Assembly (NCBI RefSeq): GCF_964030935.1
Contig: NZ_OZ034990.1
Coordinates: 1,552,001-1,616,000, forward strand
DNA from: Rickettsiella endosymbiont of Aleochara curtula
GTDB taxonomy: Bacteria > Pseudomonadota > Gammaproteobacteria > Diplorickettsiales > Diplorickettsiaceae
Direction: 5' to 3'
Length of the DNA stretch: 64,000 nt
The notes under the pieces are model-generated. The model had not been told where the DNA came from, searched no databases, and saw nothing but the letters and a program-made list of their open reading frames with translations. How positions within the stretch are numbered: position 1 is the stretch's first letter; each line of letters begins with the position of its first letter. The position numbers and the translations under genes were made by a program. Below are positions 1-8,190 of this stretch, in pieces.

Positions 1-893
1 ATCCAAATATTTTGCAAGATCATACTCGGATCGATCAGCATACCCACCGAAATGAAAAACACTGCCGCAAAAATATCACGGATCGGCCGCATATATTGTT
101 CAATAAATTGAATTAAATCGGTTTCAGCGAGTATGGAACCCATAATAAAGGCGCCTAATGCCGTGGAATAACCAAAATACGCGGCAATGCAGACCAATAT
201 TAGACACATCGCTACGGAAACAATCGTTAAAGTTTCTTGATTGGCGACGTCGACTAGTTTTCGAATCAGTGTGGGAATTAAAAAATAACCGATCAAAAAC
301 CAACTACCAACCACGATAAAAAGTTTAATCGCGGAGTCTGCGAGTGTGGCAGAAATAACCGCATGTGTGCCAACTACGATAGAGAGTCCGGCGAGTAATA
401 AAATCGCGAGTAGATCTTCGACGATCAACACACCAAAGACCAGTTCAGCAAAGTGTTTGCTTTTCAAACCCAATTCTTCCATGGCTTTGATGATAATAGT
501 GGTCGATGAGATGGATAGTGCCGCGCCTAAAAAAATACAATCATACGTCGACCAGCCCAATATTTTGCCTAGCACGAAGCCTATGGCTAAAACTATCAGT
601 ACTTCAAACAAGCCAGTAATGATAGCCGGTGTGCCAACGCGTTTCAGTTTATGAAAACTGAAATCTAAACCGAGTGAAAACATCAAAAAGATAACGCCCA
701 ATTCGGAGAGCGTATGTAAGCTGGGTACGTCAGTCACCAGATCATAGGGCGGCACATGCGGGCCGACAATAATTCCGGATAATAGATAACCCAATACGAC
801 CGGTTGTCTTATTTTTTGAAATAGCAGTGTGACTAAGCTGGCGACGCCTAGTATGACAGCGAGATCTTTAATCAGTGGAGCAAGGGGTTGCAT
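1..893 (-). CDS. CPA2-family monovalent cation:proton antiporter, C-terminus cut by window edge
   Basis: Reading the minus strand from the ATG at 891-893 gives an uninterrupted frame that runs off the window start (297 codons seen). The protein is almost all hydrophobic segments, typical of the Na+/H+ exchanger domain of the Kef/CPA2 family. It carries family-like stretches such as QPVVLGYLLSGIIVGP near residue 30, ELGVIFLMFSLGLDF near residue 65 and STTIIIKAMEELG near residue 130. It would exchange K+ or Na+ for protons across the inner membrane. Any C-terminal TrkA-N/TrkA-C regulatory domain, which would separate Kef-type from plain antiporters, lies outside the window. The family call is firm; the ion is not known. 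Confidence 0.85.
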   Translation of the reverse strand, partial: MQPLAPLIKDLAVILGVASLVTLLFQKIRQPVVLGYLLSGIIVGPHVPPYDLVTDVPSLHTLSELGVIFLMFSLGLDFSFHKLKRVGTPAIITGLFEVLIVLAIGFVLGKILGWSTYDCIFLGAALSISSTTIIIKAMEELGLKSKHFAELVFGVLIVEDLLAILLLAGLSIVVGTHAVISATLADSAIKLFIVVGSWFLIGYFLIPTLIRKLVDVANQETLTIVSVAMCLILVCIAAYFGYSTALGAFIMGSILAETDLIQFIEQYMRPIRDIFAAVFFISVGMLIDPSMILQNIW

Positions 894-1292
894 AGATGTA
901 TTGTTAGTCTTCTTTTAGGATATATCAAGTTTTTGCATGACTTTGTATTGCAGCTTTAGTGAAAACGATTCATTGCTTGCATAGTTTAATTTTTTAAGAT
1001 TTTTTGTTTAAACAAAACTTAAGGCAATCTTATTTACTGAAACGAGTCTTTGTAATTGATTAGTAAAAAGTAAATGCAATGTTTGTATCATAAAAGTCAG
1101 TCATTGATCTGCAGCGCAATAGCTGACGAAACTTTTCTTAGAACTTAATATTTCATTAATATTTTTTCTTTACTCTTCGATAACAACGTATGATCCTTAT
1201 CAACATCATAAATAAAAATTTAGCGATATTGTTTAGTATGATGGAAATAAACGATCATGAAACCTATTAACACAATAAAATTAAGGTAAGAT
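894..1292. other. A+T-rich intergenic region, no gene seen
   Basis: This is the divergent spacer between the antiporter gene (minus) and the 461-aa gene (plus). I see no ORF, RNA gene or clear palindromic repeat. A purine-rich ribosome binding site (AAGGTAAG, 1283-1290) precedes the next start codon. Promoters for both flanking genes are expected here, but no convincing -35/-10 pair stands out. Confidence 0.5.
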
Positions 1293-2678
1293 ATGACAAA
1301 ATTACAAGCAGTGGGTCTGCAGAATAGAACCTTAGAGATTAAGGATAATTTTTTCCCTAAGATTAAGAGACTTGATATCAACGATGGAACTAATTATCAA
1401 ATGGATCTGGCTCGTTGTGTTAAAACATTTTTTGAAGAGATGAACCAAGTAGGGGAGCAAGAGTTTGCATCCTTCCTAAAAAAACATCAATTTGAGAATA
1501 CTGATGCTGGTCAACAACAAAAATACACCGATGCTTTTAATTGTTTAGTTGCTTTTATCGTCGCTGAATATAGTGAGTCAGATCTTTTACGTTATTTTTT
1601 GGCCAAAAACTCCTCTCCTGAGGCTAAACCGACATCAGATTCACATTCATGGCGTATTGTTTATTGGGCGCAACTCTTGGGTTATTGGGCAAGAAAATTA
1701 TTTAACACACAAAGGTTTGTGGTTAACGCAGAGATTGAGAATGAATCTCTAGGGTCTGCTATAGATGCAATCAGGATAGCTTTGAAGGAGAAGAAAGCTA
1801 ATTATTTTGATTTACATCAAAATTCAGCTTTTAATGAAAATTTAGAAATAGTGGTTGGTAAATTTGTTGAAAACCGTCATTCAGTTCTTAATAACAGTTT
1901 AGAAGATTCTGGTTCAGTAATTGGAGAACCCCTCCCTTTTCTTCAGAAAAACGAAACATCGGAAAGTGCAGCTTCTTCAAGTTCTTATAATCAAGTAACA
2001 ACATCTTCAGAAGAAAAAAAAGAACCTGTGGTACCACCCCCACCTCCATTACCTATGAATATTAGTAAAGGTGATTTAATCAAGGATATCGTACAAATTG
2101 TCAAAGAGAATAAACAAAAAAACGAAAGTGGAAAATCAAGCGGGCCCAACTCTAGTAATGGTATTGATTTTATGAGGGCATTAAAAAATGCTCTTGATAT
2201 ACGCCGCGCAGCTATAAAGTCCGATGAAAAGTTAGATGATCAGAATACCAATGATTATGAATCTACGGATGAGTGGGACGGTAAACCTTCCAATGTGATT
2301 TTTCATATAGTCGATGCTAACGAAAATACAGGTGAAGATCAGGTAGACGGACTGTCACCTAAGGTGAACTGTGTTTTTATGTTTGAAGAATTAAATGACG
2401 AAAAGCTTGGAATATTTAAGAACCGCTTAAATGATTTACTTCCTGATGGTTCGGAGTCTATTTCATTAGTAACTATAGTAAATAACATAGTCATAGCTTT
2501 TGAAACTCTTACTAAGCTTACTGAAATTAACGTAACTGACCTACAAAACCAAAAGGCTGAAAGTCAAGATTCTCAAAATGCTAATACAATTGGGCGATTT
2601 TTTAGGGGATTTTTTAATACAACCAAAACTGATAAAAACAATCTACCACCTATTACGGATGGTTTTACTCTAAGATGA
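1293..2678 (+). CDS. Uncharacterised 461-aa protein, effector-like
   Basis: I do not recognise a family. The start ATG has AAGG at a good distance. The first ~200 residues look globular and mixed alpha-helical. Residues ~205-265 are low-complexity and Ser/Glu-rich and end in a proline run (VVPPPPPLPM), followed by a Lys/Ser/Asn-rich linker. Residues ~340-420 may form a second small domain. No signal peptide or membrane segment is seen. It is monocistronic and closed by a strong terminator. Its modular soluble architecture, proline-rich linker and lack of recognisable relatives resemble secreted Dot/Icm substrates of Legionellales, but that is inference only. Confidence 0.8.
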   Translation: MTKLQAVGLQNRTLEIKDNFFPKIKRLDINDGTNYQMDLARCVKTFFEEMNQVGEQEFASFLKKHQFENTDAGQQQKYTDAFNCLVAFIVAEYSESDLLRYFLAKNSSPEAKPTSDSHSWRIVYWAQLLGYWARKLFNTQRFVVNAEIENESLGSAIDAIRIALKEKKANYFDLHQNSAFNENLEIVVGKFVENRHSVLNNSLEDSGSVIGEPLPFLQKNETSESAASSSSYNQVTTSSEEKKEPVVPPPPPLPMNISKGDLIKDIVQIVKENKQKNESGKSSGPNSSNGIDFMRALKNALDIRRAAIKSDEKLDDQNTNDYESTDEWDGKPSNVIFHIVDANENTGEDQVDGLSPKVNCVFMFEELNDEKLGIFKNRLNDLLPDGSESISLVTIVNNIVIAFETLTKLTEINVTDLQNQKAESQDSQNANTIGRFFRGFFNTTKTDKNNLPPITDGFTLR

Positions 2679-2728
2679 TCTTAACTATTAAAATTAGCAT
2701 TTGATTTGCTAGTTTAAGATACATCATT

Positions 2729-2764
2729 AAAGGACATTGCTCATCACAATGTCCTTTTCTTTTT
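2729..2764 (+). terminator. Rho-independent terminator after the 461-aa gene
   Basis: A perfect 11-bp stem (AAAGGACATTG / CAATGTCCTTT) closes a 7-nt loop and is followed by a T-rich tract (TTTTCTTTTT). It lies 50 bp past the stop codon. Confidence 0.9.
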
Positions 2765-2803
2765 GTCCGTTGCTTGCTTATGTGAGTCCGATATATATAG
2801 GTA

Positions 2804-2809
2804 TATAAT
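2804..2809 (+). promoter_or_regulatory. Candidate -10 box for the arginase gene
   Basis: A perfect TATAAT lies 26 bp before the chosen ATG at 2835, just after the upstream terminator. No good -35 hexamer is seen at 16-18 bp. If used, transcription would start near 2816, which supports ATG 2835 over the earlier in-frame TTG at 2763 that lies in the terminator tail. Confidence 0.45.
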
Positions 2810-2834
2810 GTGCCAATTAATAGGGTCAATATCC

Positions 2835-3719
2835 ATGACAACATCACTATCTCTGATTGGTTATGCATCGGGCATCGCTGCGAATGAAGCTGGCTGTGCC
2901 GAAGGTCCGCTGCAGCTACAAAAGCATGTCTTAGAGCAACAATTATCCGAACAGCATTTGCGTGCTCATTGGCAAGCCATGCTAGTGCCGCGTAGTGGCG
3001 ACAAAAGCGATAAATTGCAGCGCGTGGTGGAACTCAATACCGAATTGGCTGCCATAACTTTTGATTTAGTCCAACAACAACAACGCTTTGCGGTGTTGGG
3101 AGGCGATCATTCTTGTGCAATCGGTACGTGGAGTGGTGTCGCCGCTGCGCTCGAGCAACAACCTGAGAGTGAGTTGGGGTTGATCTGGATCGATGCACAC
3201 ATGGATAGTCATACCTTTGAAACGACGGCTACGGGTAATGTTCATGGTATGCCCTTGGCAGCGCTGTTAGGTTATGGCGATCCAGCGCTAACACAAATCG
3301 CTATACCTCGTCCTAAAATCGATCCAAAACGCTTGGTGTTAATCGGCATCCGTAGTTTTGAGGAGGAAGAAGAAAAATTATTACAGCGTTTAGGCGTACG
3401 TGTTTATAACATGCAAGCGATTGCAAAGCGTGGTTTGGATAGCGTTTTTTCGGAAGCGATAGCTTATGTTAAAGCAAATAGCTCAGGATTTGGCGTTAGT
3501 TTGGATTTAGATGCCATTGATCCTTTTGATGCGCCCGGCGTCGGTGTGCCAGAAGCTAACGGTATTGCAGGGGAGAGTTTATGCCAAGTATTGACTCTAT
3601 TACGCCAAGAAACATCGCTTATTGGAGTTGAAGTGGTGGAATACAACCCTTATCATGATAAGGATCTTAAAACCGAAAGATTAATTAAAGAAATATTGCT
3701 GGGTATTTTTGGAGTTTAA
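2835..3719 (+). CDS. rocF: Arginase
   Basis: Hydrolyses L-arginine to L-ornithine and urea in the cytoplasm, using two Mn2+ ions. The ureohydrolase metal motifs are all visible: GGDHS near residue 91, DAHMDSH near 121, SLDLDAIDP near 223, and the late conserved Glu in GVEVVEYNP. At 294 aa it matches the family's ~300. The chosen start gives the canonical N-terminus (SLIGYASG...GPLQLQ); upstream in-frame TTG/ATG codons overlap the terminator or the candidate promoter. It is followed 5 bp later by ornithine aminotransferase, so the two steps are probably co-expressed. Agmatinase is an alternative within the superfamily, but the N-terminus and partner gene favour arginase. Confidence 0.88.
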   Translation: MTTSLSLIGYASGIAANEAGCAEGPLQLQKHVLEQQLSEQHLRAHWQAMLVPRSGDKSDKLQRVVELNTELAAITFDLVQQQQRFAVLGGDHSCAIGTWSGVAAALEQQPESELGLIWIDAHMDSHTFETTATGNVHGMPLAALLGYGDPALTQIAIPRPKIDPKRLVLIGIRSFEEEEEKLLQRLGVRVYNMQAIAKRGLDSVFSEAIAYVKANSSGFGVSLDLDAIDPFDAPGVGVPEANGIAGESLCQVLTLLRQETSLIGVEVVEYNPYHDKDLKTERLIKEILLGIFGV

Positions 3720-3724
3720 ACTAA

Positions 3725-4993
3725 ATGAGTAAGCAAAGCGCCATCGCCGATCAACAGTCAGAATCTTCTAACGATCTAAGACTGAATAATCCCATCGAGT
3801 TGGAGCAACGGTATGGCGCGGCCAATTATGATCCTTTGCCGGTGGTGCTTACACGTGGTTTGGGTGCCGAAGTGTGGGATACCGCCGGTAAGCGTTATAT
3901 CGATATGATGAGTGCTTATTCAGCAGTGAGTCACGGACATAGTCATCCGCGGTTAGTGCAGGTTTTAACGCAGCAAGCACAACGCTTGTCGGTGTGTTCA
4001 CGCGCTTTTCATAGCGATAGGTTGGGCGCTTTTTTAAAGCAGGTCTGCGACTTAACGCAGATGGATCGTGCTTTACCGATGAACACCGGTGTTGAAGCGG
4101 TAGAAACAGCGATTAAAGCTGCTAGAAAATGGGCTTATACCGTTAAAAAAGTGGCACAAAATCAAGCCGAGATTGTTGTTTGTCGTGGCAACTTTCATGG
4201 CCGTACCACCACCGTGGTGGGCATGTCATCAAAACCACAGTATCAGTTGGGTTTTGGGCCTTTTGCTCCAGGATTTAAAACCATAGAATATGGTGATGCC
4301 GAGGCATTATCAGCTGCAATCACGCCTAATACCGCGGCATTTTTAGTCGAACCTATTCAAGGTGAGCGAGGCATAGTTGTGCCACCCTCAGGATATTTGC
4401 AAGCCATTGCCAAAATTTGTCGAGAAAATAATGTGTTACTCATTTTTGATGAAATACAAACCGGTTTAGGTAGAACAGGAAAATTTTTGGCATGCGAACA
4501 TGAGCATACTAAACCAGATGCTTTGATTCTAGGTAAAGCATTAGGTGGCGGCTTACTACCGGTGTCTTTATTTTTAAGTCGTCGTGAAGTGATGGATGTT
4601 TTTACACCGGGCGATCATGGCAGTACTTTTGGCGGGAATCCCTTAGCGGCTACAGTCGCATTAGAAGCTTTAAACATACTATTTGATGAAAACCTAATCC
4701 AACGTTCAGCAGAGTTAGGCGATTATTTGCATCAAAACCTATTAAAAATAGCATCACCACTCATCAAAGAAATTCGCGGTAAAGGTTTATTTATCGGTGT
4801 CGAACTGGATGGACGCTATGCAAAAGGGCGTGATATTGTTTTACAGTTGTTAGAGCAGGGTTTATTAAGCTATGAAACCCACGATACCGTTATTCGCTTA
4901 GCGCCGCCTTTAGTCATTAGCAAGGAACAGTTAGATGAAGCCTTAAGCATCTTAAAAAAAGTATTGTTAGCGAATACCGTTCAGCAAAATTAA
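3725..4993 (+). CDS. rocD: Ornithine aminotransferase
   Basis: PLP-dependent class-III aminotransferase that moves the delta-amino group of ornithine to 2-oxoglutarate, giving glutamate semialdehyde and glutamate. The 422-aa length fits. Visible motifs are the cofactor Asp in LLIFDEIQTGLGRTGK near residue 240, the Schiff-base Lys in ILGKALGGG near residue 270, and GSTFGGNPLAA near 298. Acetylornithine or other class-III aminotransferases share these motifs. The directly adjacent arginase gene (5-bp gap) makes the ornithine role the best reading: together the two convert arginine to glutamate semialdehyde, which feeds proline or glutamate. A family-A palindromic element follows the stop. Confidence 0.87.
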   Translation: MSKQSAIADQQSESSNDLRLNNPIELEQRYGAANYDPLPVVLTRGLGAEVWDTAGKRYIDMMSAYSAVSHGHSHPRLVQVLTQQAQRLSVCSRAFHSDRLGAFLKQVCDLTQMDRALPMNTGVEAVETAIKAARKWAYTVKKVAQNQAEIVVCRGNFHGRTTTVVGMSSKPQYQLGFGPFAPGFKTIEYGDAEALSAAITPNTAAFLVEPIQGERGIVVPPSGYLQAIAKICRENNVLLIFDEIQTGLGRTGKFLACEHEHTKPDALILGKALGGGLLPVSLFLSRREVMDVFTPGDHGSTFGGNPLAATVALEALNILFDENLIQRSAELGDYLHQNLLKIASPLIKEIRGKGLFIGVELDGRYAKGRDIVLQLLEQGLLSYETHDTVIRLAPPLVISKEQLDEALSILKKVLLANTVQQN

Positions 4994-5010
4994 AAGCATA
5001 TTGATCAAAG

Positions 5011-5130
5011 ATACTCATAGCAATTGGATTTTTGGCAAGTGCCGCGTCCATGCAAGAATCTGGTTTATACAATAACCATGAGGATTGCGAGTTGAGCGGA
5101 AACGCAGAAAAAAATTCAAGTGCGAAGAGT
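5011..5130 (+). repeat. Family-A palindromic element, copy A1
   Basis: Begins ATACTCATAGCAATTGG and ends near AAGTGCGAAGAGT, with the internal landmark CATGAGGATTGCGAGTTGAG. The middle of this copy (around 5040-5065) is diverged. It lies between converging rocD and marC, and its right end overlaps the last codons of marC. Confidence 0.85.
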
Positions 5131-5712
5131 GCTAAGGTAGGTACCTAAGCCGGTTAAAAACATTTGTACCGCAATGGTGGTCAATATCATTCCCATTAAA
5201 CGTTCTAATGCAGCGATAACTTTAACGCCTAATAATTTTTGTAAAGGTACAGCAATTAAAAGTAGTAAGGTCGCTATCAATGAAGCGGCTGCTAAGGCTG
5301 CAAACCATTTACTCATTTGATGCGGAGCTTGGCTGGCGAATAAGATGACAGTGGTCATGGAGGAAGGGCCAGCAAGCAAAGGAATGGCCATAGGAACGAT
5401 AAAGGGTTCTCCGTGAGTTTGCTCGGCCAACTTATTTTGTCCCATAGGAAATAACATTTTGATCGCAATAAGAAATAAAATAATTCCGCCTGCAATACCT
5501 AATGCTTCTTCAGTAATATGTAAACTATCTAAGATAGGCTTTCCGCAAAATAAAAAAAGTGTCAGGATGGCAAATGCAATTAAACTTTCACGCAAAATAA
5601 TTCTGGTACGTCGCTTTGGATCAACTTGTTTGAGTAACGATAGGAAAACGGGGATATTTCCGAGCGGATCCATGACTAAAAAAAGTGTCACTGCAGCGGA
5701 ATAAATGTTCAT
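5116..5712 (-). CDS. yhgN: MarC/YhgN-family inner-membrane protein
   Basis: A 198-aa multi-spanning membrane protein of the MarC (UPF0056) family, whose transport role is not established. The N-terminus reads MNIYSAAVTLFLVMDPLGN, the family hallmark; GGIILFLIAIKMLFP and GEPFIVPMAIPLLAGP follow, close to E. coli YhgN. I take the ATG at 5710-5712: earlier in-frame codons (to 5820) run into the tRNA-Tyr promoter, and another ATG lies at 5722-5724. The last codons (TLRT plus TGA) are supplied by family-A copy A1, so the native C-terminus has been replaced or trimmed. There is no obvious partner gene. Confidence 0.85.
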   Translation of the reverse strand: MNIYSAAVTLFLVMDPLGNIPVFLSLLKQVDPKRRTRIILRESLIAFAILTLFLFCGKPILDSLHITEEALGIAGGIILFLIAIKMLFPMGQNKLAEQTHGEPFIVPMAIPLLAGPSSMTTVILFASQAPHQMSKWFAALAAASLIATLLLLIAVPLQKLLGVKVIAALERLMGMILTTIAVQMFLTGLGTYLSTLRT

Positions 5713-5781
5713 TTGAAAATGCATAATAAAAAGCGCGAAGCGTACACGGAAAATATTTATGTATTGTAATTGAGATAGTGG

Positions 5782-5810
5782 TTGACATCTAGCCTTGACT
5801 TTCGCAAAAT
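5782..5810 (+). promoter_or_regulatory. Sigma-70 promoter for the tRNA cluster
   Basis: TTGACA (5782-5787), a 17-bp spacer, then CAAAAT (5805-5810), followed by a G+C-rich discriminator AGCCCC. This is typical of stable-RNA promoters under stringent control. tRNA-Tyr starts 16 bp after the -10 box. Confidence 0.7.
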
Positions 5811-5826
5811 AGCCCCTCAATTTTGA

Positions 5827-5911
<85 letters not shown>

Positions 5912-5933
5912 GTTAATTTTAAATATTATACAT

Positions 5934-6008
5934 GCGGGTGTAGTTCAACGGTTAGAATTCCAGCCTTCCAAGCTGGCTATGTGGGTTCGATTCCCATCAC
6001 CCGCTCCA
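5934..6008 (+). tRNA. tRNA-Gly (anticodon TCC)
   Basis: Acceptor stem GCGGGTG/CACCCGC, anticodon loop CTTCCAA, T-loop GGGTTCGATTCCC, encoded CCA. It follows tRNA-Tyr by 22 bp, as glyT follows tyrU in E. coli. Confidence 0.97.
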
Positions 6009-6076
6009 GAAATGCAGGACGAACAAACTGGACAAATAACCTTAAATCCAGAATGGGAAAAAAGGACAAAGAAATC

Positions 6077-6199
6077 ATACAGTCACAGCAATTGGATTTT
6101 TGGCAAGGCGACGCGAAAATGAAGCAACCGGAATGTGTTCATGATACATGAGGATTGCGATCCGCGCGATACACAGACAATGTCAAGTGCGAAGAGTGT
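6077..6199 (+). repeat. Family-A palindromic element, copy A2
   Basis: CACAGCAATTGGATTTTTGGCAAGG at the left and TGTCAAGTGCGAAGAGTG at the right, with CATGAGGATTGCG in the middle. It is inserted between tRNA-Gly and tRNA-Thr, inside what should be one tRNA transcript. Confidence 0.88.
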
Positions 6200-6210
6200 G
6201 ATATGCAGAG

Positions 6211-6285
<75 letters not shown>

Positions 6286-6295
6286 TGAGATGTTT

Positions 6296-6371
6296 AGGCC
6301 AGTAGCTCAATTGGCAGAGCGGCGGTCTCCAAAACCGCAGGTTGGGGGTTCGATTCCCTCCTGGCCTGCCA
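6296..6371 (+). tRNA. tRNA-Trp (anticodon CCA)
   Basis: Acceptor stem AGGCCAG/CTGGCCT, anticodon loop TCTCCAAAA, T-loop GGTTCGATTCC, CCA encoded. It follows tRNA-Thr by 10 bp; the tuf gene often found between them is absent here. Confidence 0.97.
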
Positions 6372-6499
6372 AAAAATCCAAGTTTGGCAGGGTTAAATGA
6401 CTAAACTAAAGGTATTTGATATCGAATGCTGCGGTTTAAGATGTGGCATGCAGGAAATCAAGTGACTCAGTTTTTACAGAAAATATAGAAATAGGCGAA

Positions 6500-6871
6500 A
6501 TGAAGAACGCAAAGCTTGAAAGCAAGGCTACTAGTAGAGACTCCATACTCTGGATAGCGATGGGAGTCGTTCTTCTATTGGCTATTTACGCCAATAATTA
6601 TTTCTCTCATCAGGCCATTGCTATTCGCTTGATAGGCTGGATAATAGATGCGCTGGTGCTAGCATCATTATTTTTTTATACGACTCTAGGGCGGCGATTT
6701 TGGGTGTTTGCACAAGCTTCACGTGCTGAACTGCGCAAAGTTGTGTGGCCAACACGCGAAGAAACCGTGCGCACTACTTTGATTGTGATGGCGATGGTTG
6801 TTGTCGCGGGCTTGTTTTTATGGGGTATAGATACACTCCTGTTATGGGCAGTTGCTTTTTTAACAGCGTAA
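6500..6871 (+). CDS. secE: Preprotein translocase subunit SecE
   Basis: Clamp subunit of the SecYEG channel in the inner membrane. The 123-aa product has three hydrophobic segments (about 17-37, 43-62 and 95-118), like E. coli SecE. The conserved cytoplasmic amphipathic helix and hinge is seen as ELRKVVWPTREET near residue 79. I prefer ATG 6500 over the upstream in-frame GTG at 6443, because it gives the normal N-terminus and length. It precedes nusG by 20 bp, the classic secE-nusG pair. Confidence 0.93.
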   Translation: MKNAKLESKATSRDSILWIAMGVVLLLAIYANNYFSHQAIAIRLIGWIIDALVLASLFFYTTLGRRFWVFAQASRAELRKVVWPTREETVRTTLIVMAMVVVAGLFLWGIDTLLLWAVAFLTA

Positions 6872-6891
6872 ATGAAGAGGATAGTTAACGT

Positions 6892-7530
6892 ATGACAGAA
6901 AAAAAATCAGAACTTCATTCCGATGTTTCAGAGCAATCGTCAAACGATCCTGTTTCAACTGAAAAATCATCTATAGCAGAAGAAAAAACCACGCATGGAC
7001 CTATGCAGTGGTATGTCGTACAAGCACGCTCAGGATATGAGCGCAAGGTTTTAGATGCTTTAAATGAACGAATTAAACAACAAGGCCTAACAGAGAAATT
7101 TGGTCAAATTATTGTACCGACTGAAGAAGTGGTCGAAATTCACCAAGGTCGGAAGCGCAAAACAGCACGCAAATTTTATCCAGGCTATGTCTTAGTCGAA
7201 ATGGATATGGATGAAGATAGTTGGTATCTTGTTCAAAAAACACCAGGAGTGATCAAATTTATTGGCGGAACCAGCGACAAGCCAGTGCCTCTGAGCAGTA
7301 AAGAGGTTGATAAGATTTTACAACGTATGCAAGAAGGCGTAGATAAGCCTCGGCCTAAAGTCTTGTTCGAAGTAGGTGAAGTGGTACGAGTCGTGGATGG
7401 ACCTTTCGCTGACTTTAATGGTGAAGTTGAAGAAGTAAACTATGAAAAAAACCGTATGCGTGTTTCGGTCATCATTTTTGGTCGCTCCACGCCGGTTGAA
7501 TTAGAGTTTGGTCAAGTTAAAAAAGCTTGA
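6892..7530 (+). CDS. nusG: Transcription termination/antitermination factor NusG
   Basis: Binds RNA polymerase through its NGN domain, and Rho or ribosomal S10 through its KOW domain. The NGN domain starts at [14 protein letters not shown] near residue 39, and the KOW domain lies near residue 160 ([23 protein letters not shown]). At 212 aa it is ~30 residues longer than E. coli NusG because of a Ser/Glu-rich, probably disordered N-terminus. An internal Met (residue 38) directly before the domain could be the true start, but AAGAGGAT sits well before ATG 6892. Confidence 0.95.
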   Translation: MTEKKSELHSDVSEQSSNDPVSTEKSSIAEEKTTHGPMQWYVVQARSGYERKVLDALNERIKQQGLTEKFGQIIVPTEEVVEIHQGRKRKTARKFYPGYVLVEMDMDEDSWYLVQKTPGVIKFIGGTSDKPVPLSSKEVDKILQRMQEGVDKPRPKVLFEVGEVVRVVDGPFADFNGEVEEVNYEKNRMRVSVIIFGRSTPVELEFGQVKKA

Positions 7531-7568
7531 TGCATTTGGCCCCTTTTCTAATGAGAAGGGATAGAAAC

Positions 7569-7691
7569 ATACTCATAGCAATGGGATTTTTGACAAGGCG
7601 CCGGGAAAATGAGCAACCGGAGTGTAGGTTCTATACATGAGGATTGCGAGTTGAACGGCAACACAGTCAAAAATTAAAGTGCGAAGAGTAT
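7569..7691 (+). repeat. Family-A palindromic element, copy A3
   Basis: A full-length copy from ATACTCATAGCAATGGG to GTGCGAAGAGTAT, lying between nusG and rplK where enteric bacteria carry the L11 operon promoter. Confidence 0.9.
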
Positions 7692-7707
7692 AAATAAACG
7701 ATGGGAA

Positions 7708-7727
7708 GCTTAGTGACAGAGCTAAGC
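7708..7727 (+). promoter_or_regulatory. Leader hairpin before rplK, possible L1 binding site
   Basis: A GCTTAG/CTAAGC stem with an 8-nt loop lies just upstream of the rplK ribosome binding site (CCGGAGG, 7735-7741). In enteric bacteria L1 represses the L11-L1 mRNA by binding a 23S-like hairpin in this position. The match here is positional only. Confidence 0.35.
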
Positions 7728-7746
7728 GCTAGACCCGGAGGTAAAA

Positions 7747-8190
7747 ATGGCAAAGAAAGTACAAGCCTATGTGAAATTACAGGTAAAAGCCGGCGAGGCT
7801 AATCCTGCGCCACCTATTGGCCCTGCTTTGGGACAACAAGGTGTGAATATTATGGAGTTTTGCAAGGCCTTTAATGCGCGTACGCAAAATGTCGAAAAAG
7901 GCATGCCAATGCCGGTAGTGATTACGGTGCATACCGATCGTAGCTTTACCTTTATTATCAAAACTCCGCCTGCTTCTTATTTAATTATGAAGGCAGCCGG
8001 GATCAGCAAAGCGAGTAGTATCCCCAACAAAAATAAAGTCGGTAAAATTACTCGCAAACAACTGGCTGAGATTGCAACAGTTAAAATGCCCGATCTAACC
8101 GCAGGTGATTTAGAAGCTGCTATGCGCACAATAGCGGGTACGGCGCGTAATATGGGTGTTGAAGTCGAGGGGGAAGCTAAAAATGGCTAA
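7747..8190 (+). CDS. rplK: Ribosomal protein L11
   Basis: Builds the GTPase-associated centre at the base of the L7/L12 stalk, where it binds 23S rRNA helices 43/44. The 147-aa product has the N-terminal proline-rich segment [20 protein letters not shown] near residue 20, and the C-terminal RNA-binding part ending with [16 protein letters not shown] strong Shine-Dalgarno (GGAGG) precedes the ATG. It overlaps the rplA start by 8 bp, implying translational coupling. Confidence 0.98.
   Translation: MAKKVQAYVKLQVKAGEANPAPPIGPALGQQGVNIMEFCKAFNARTQNVEKGMPMPVVITVHTDRSFTFIIKTPPASYLIMKAAGISKASSIPNKNKVGKITRKQLAEIATVKMPDLTAGDLEAAMRTIAGTARNMGVEVEGEAKNG

Noticed and set aside
346..654. 102-aa plus-strand ORF at the window start
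   Set aside because: Antisense shadow of the antiporter gene, whose minus-strand frame has clear membrane-protein features.
1180..1215. TACTCTTCGATAACAACGTATG as a family-A remnant
   Set aside because: Only the first nine bases resemble an element end, too short to distinguish from chance.
2763..2834. Upstream start (TTG 2763) for arginase
   Set aside because: It lies in the terminator tail of the previous gene and before the candidate -10, and it adds 24 residues unlike arginase.
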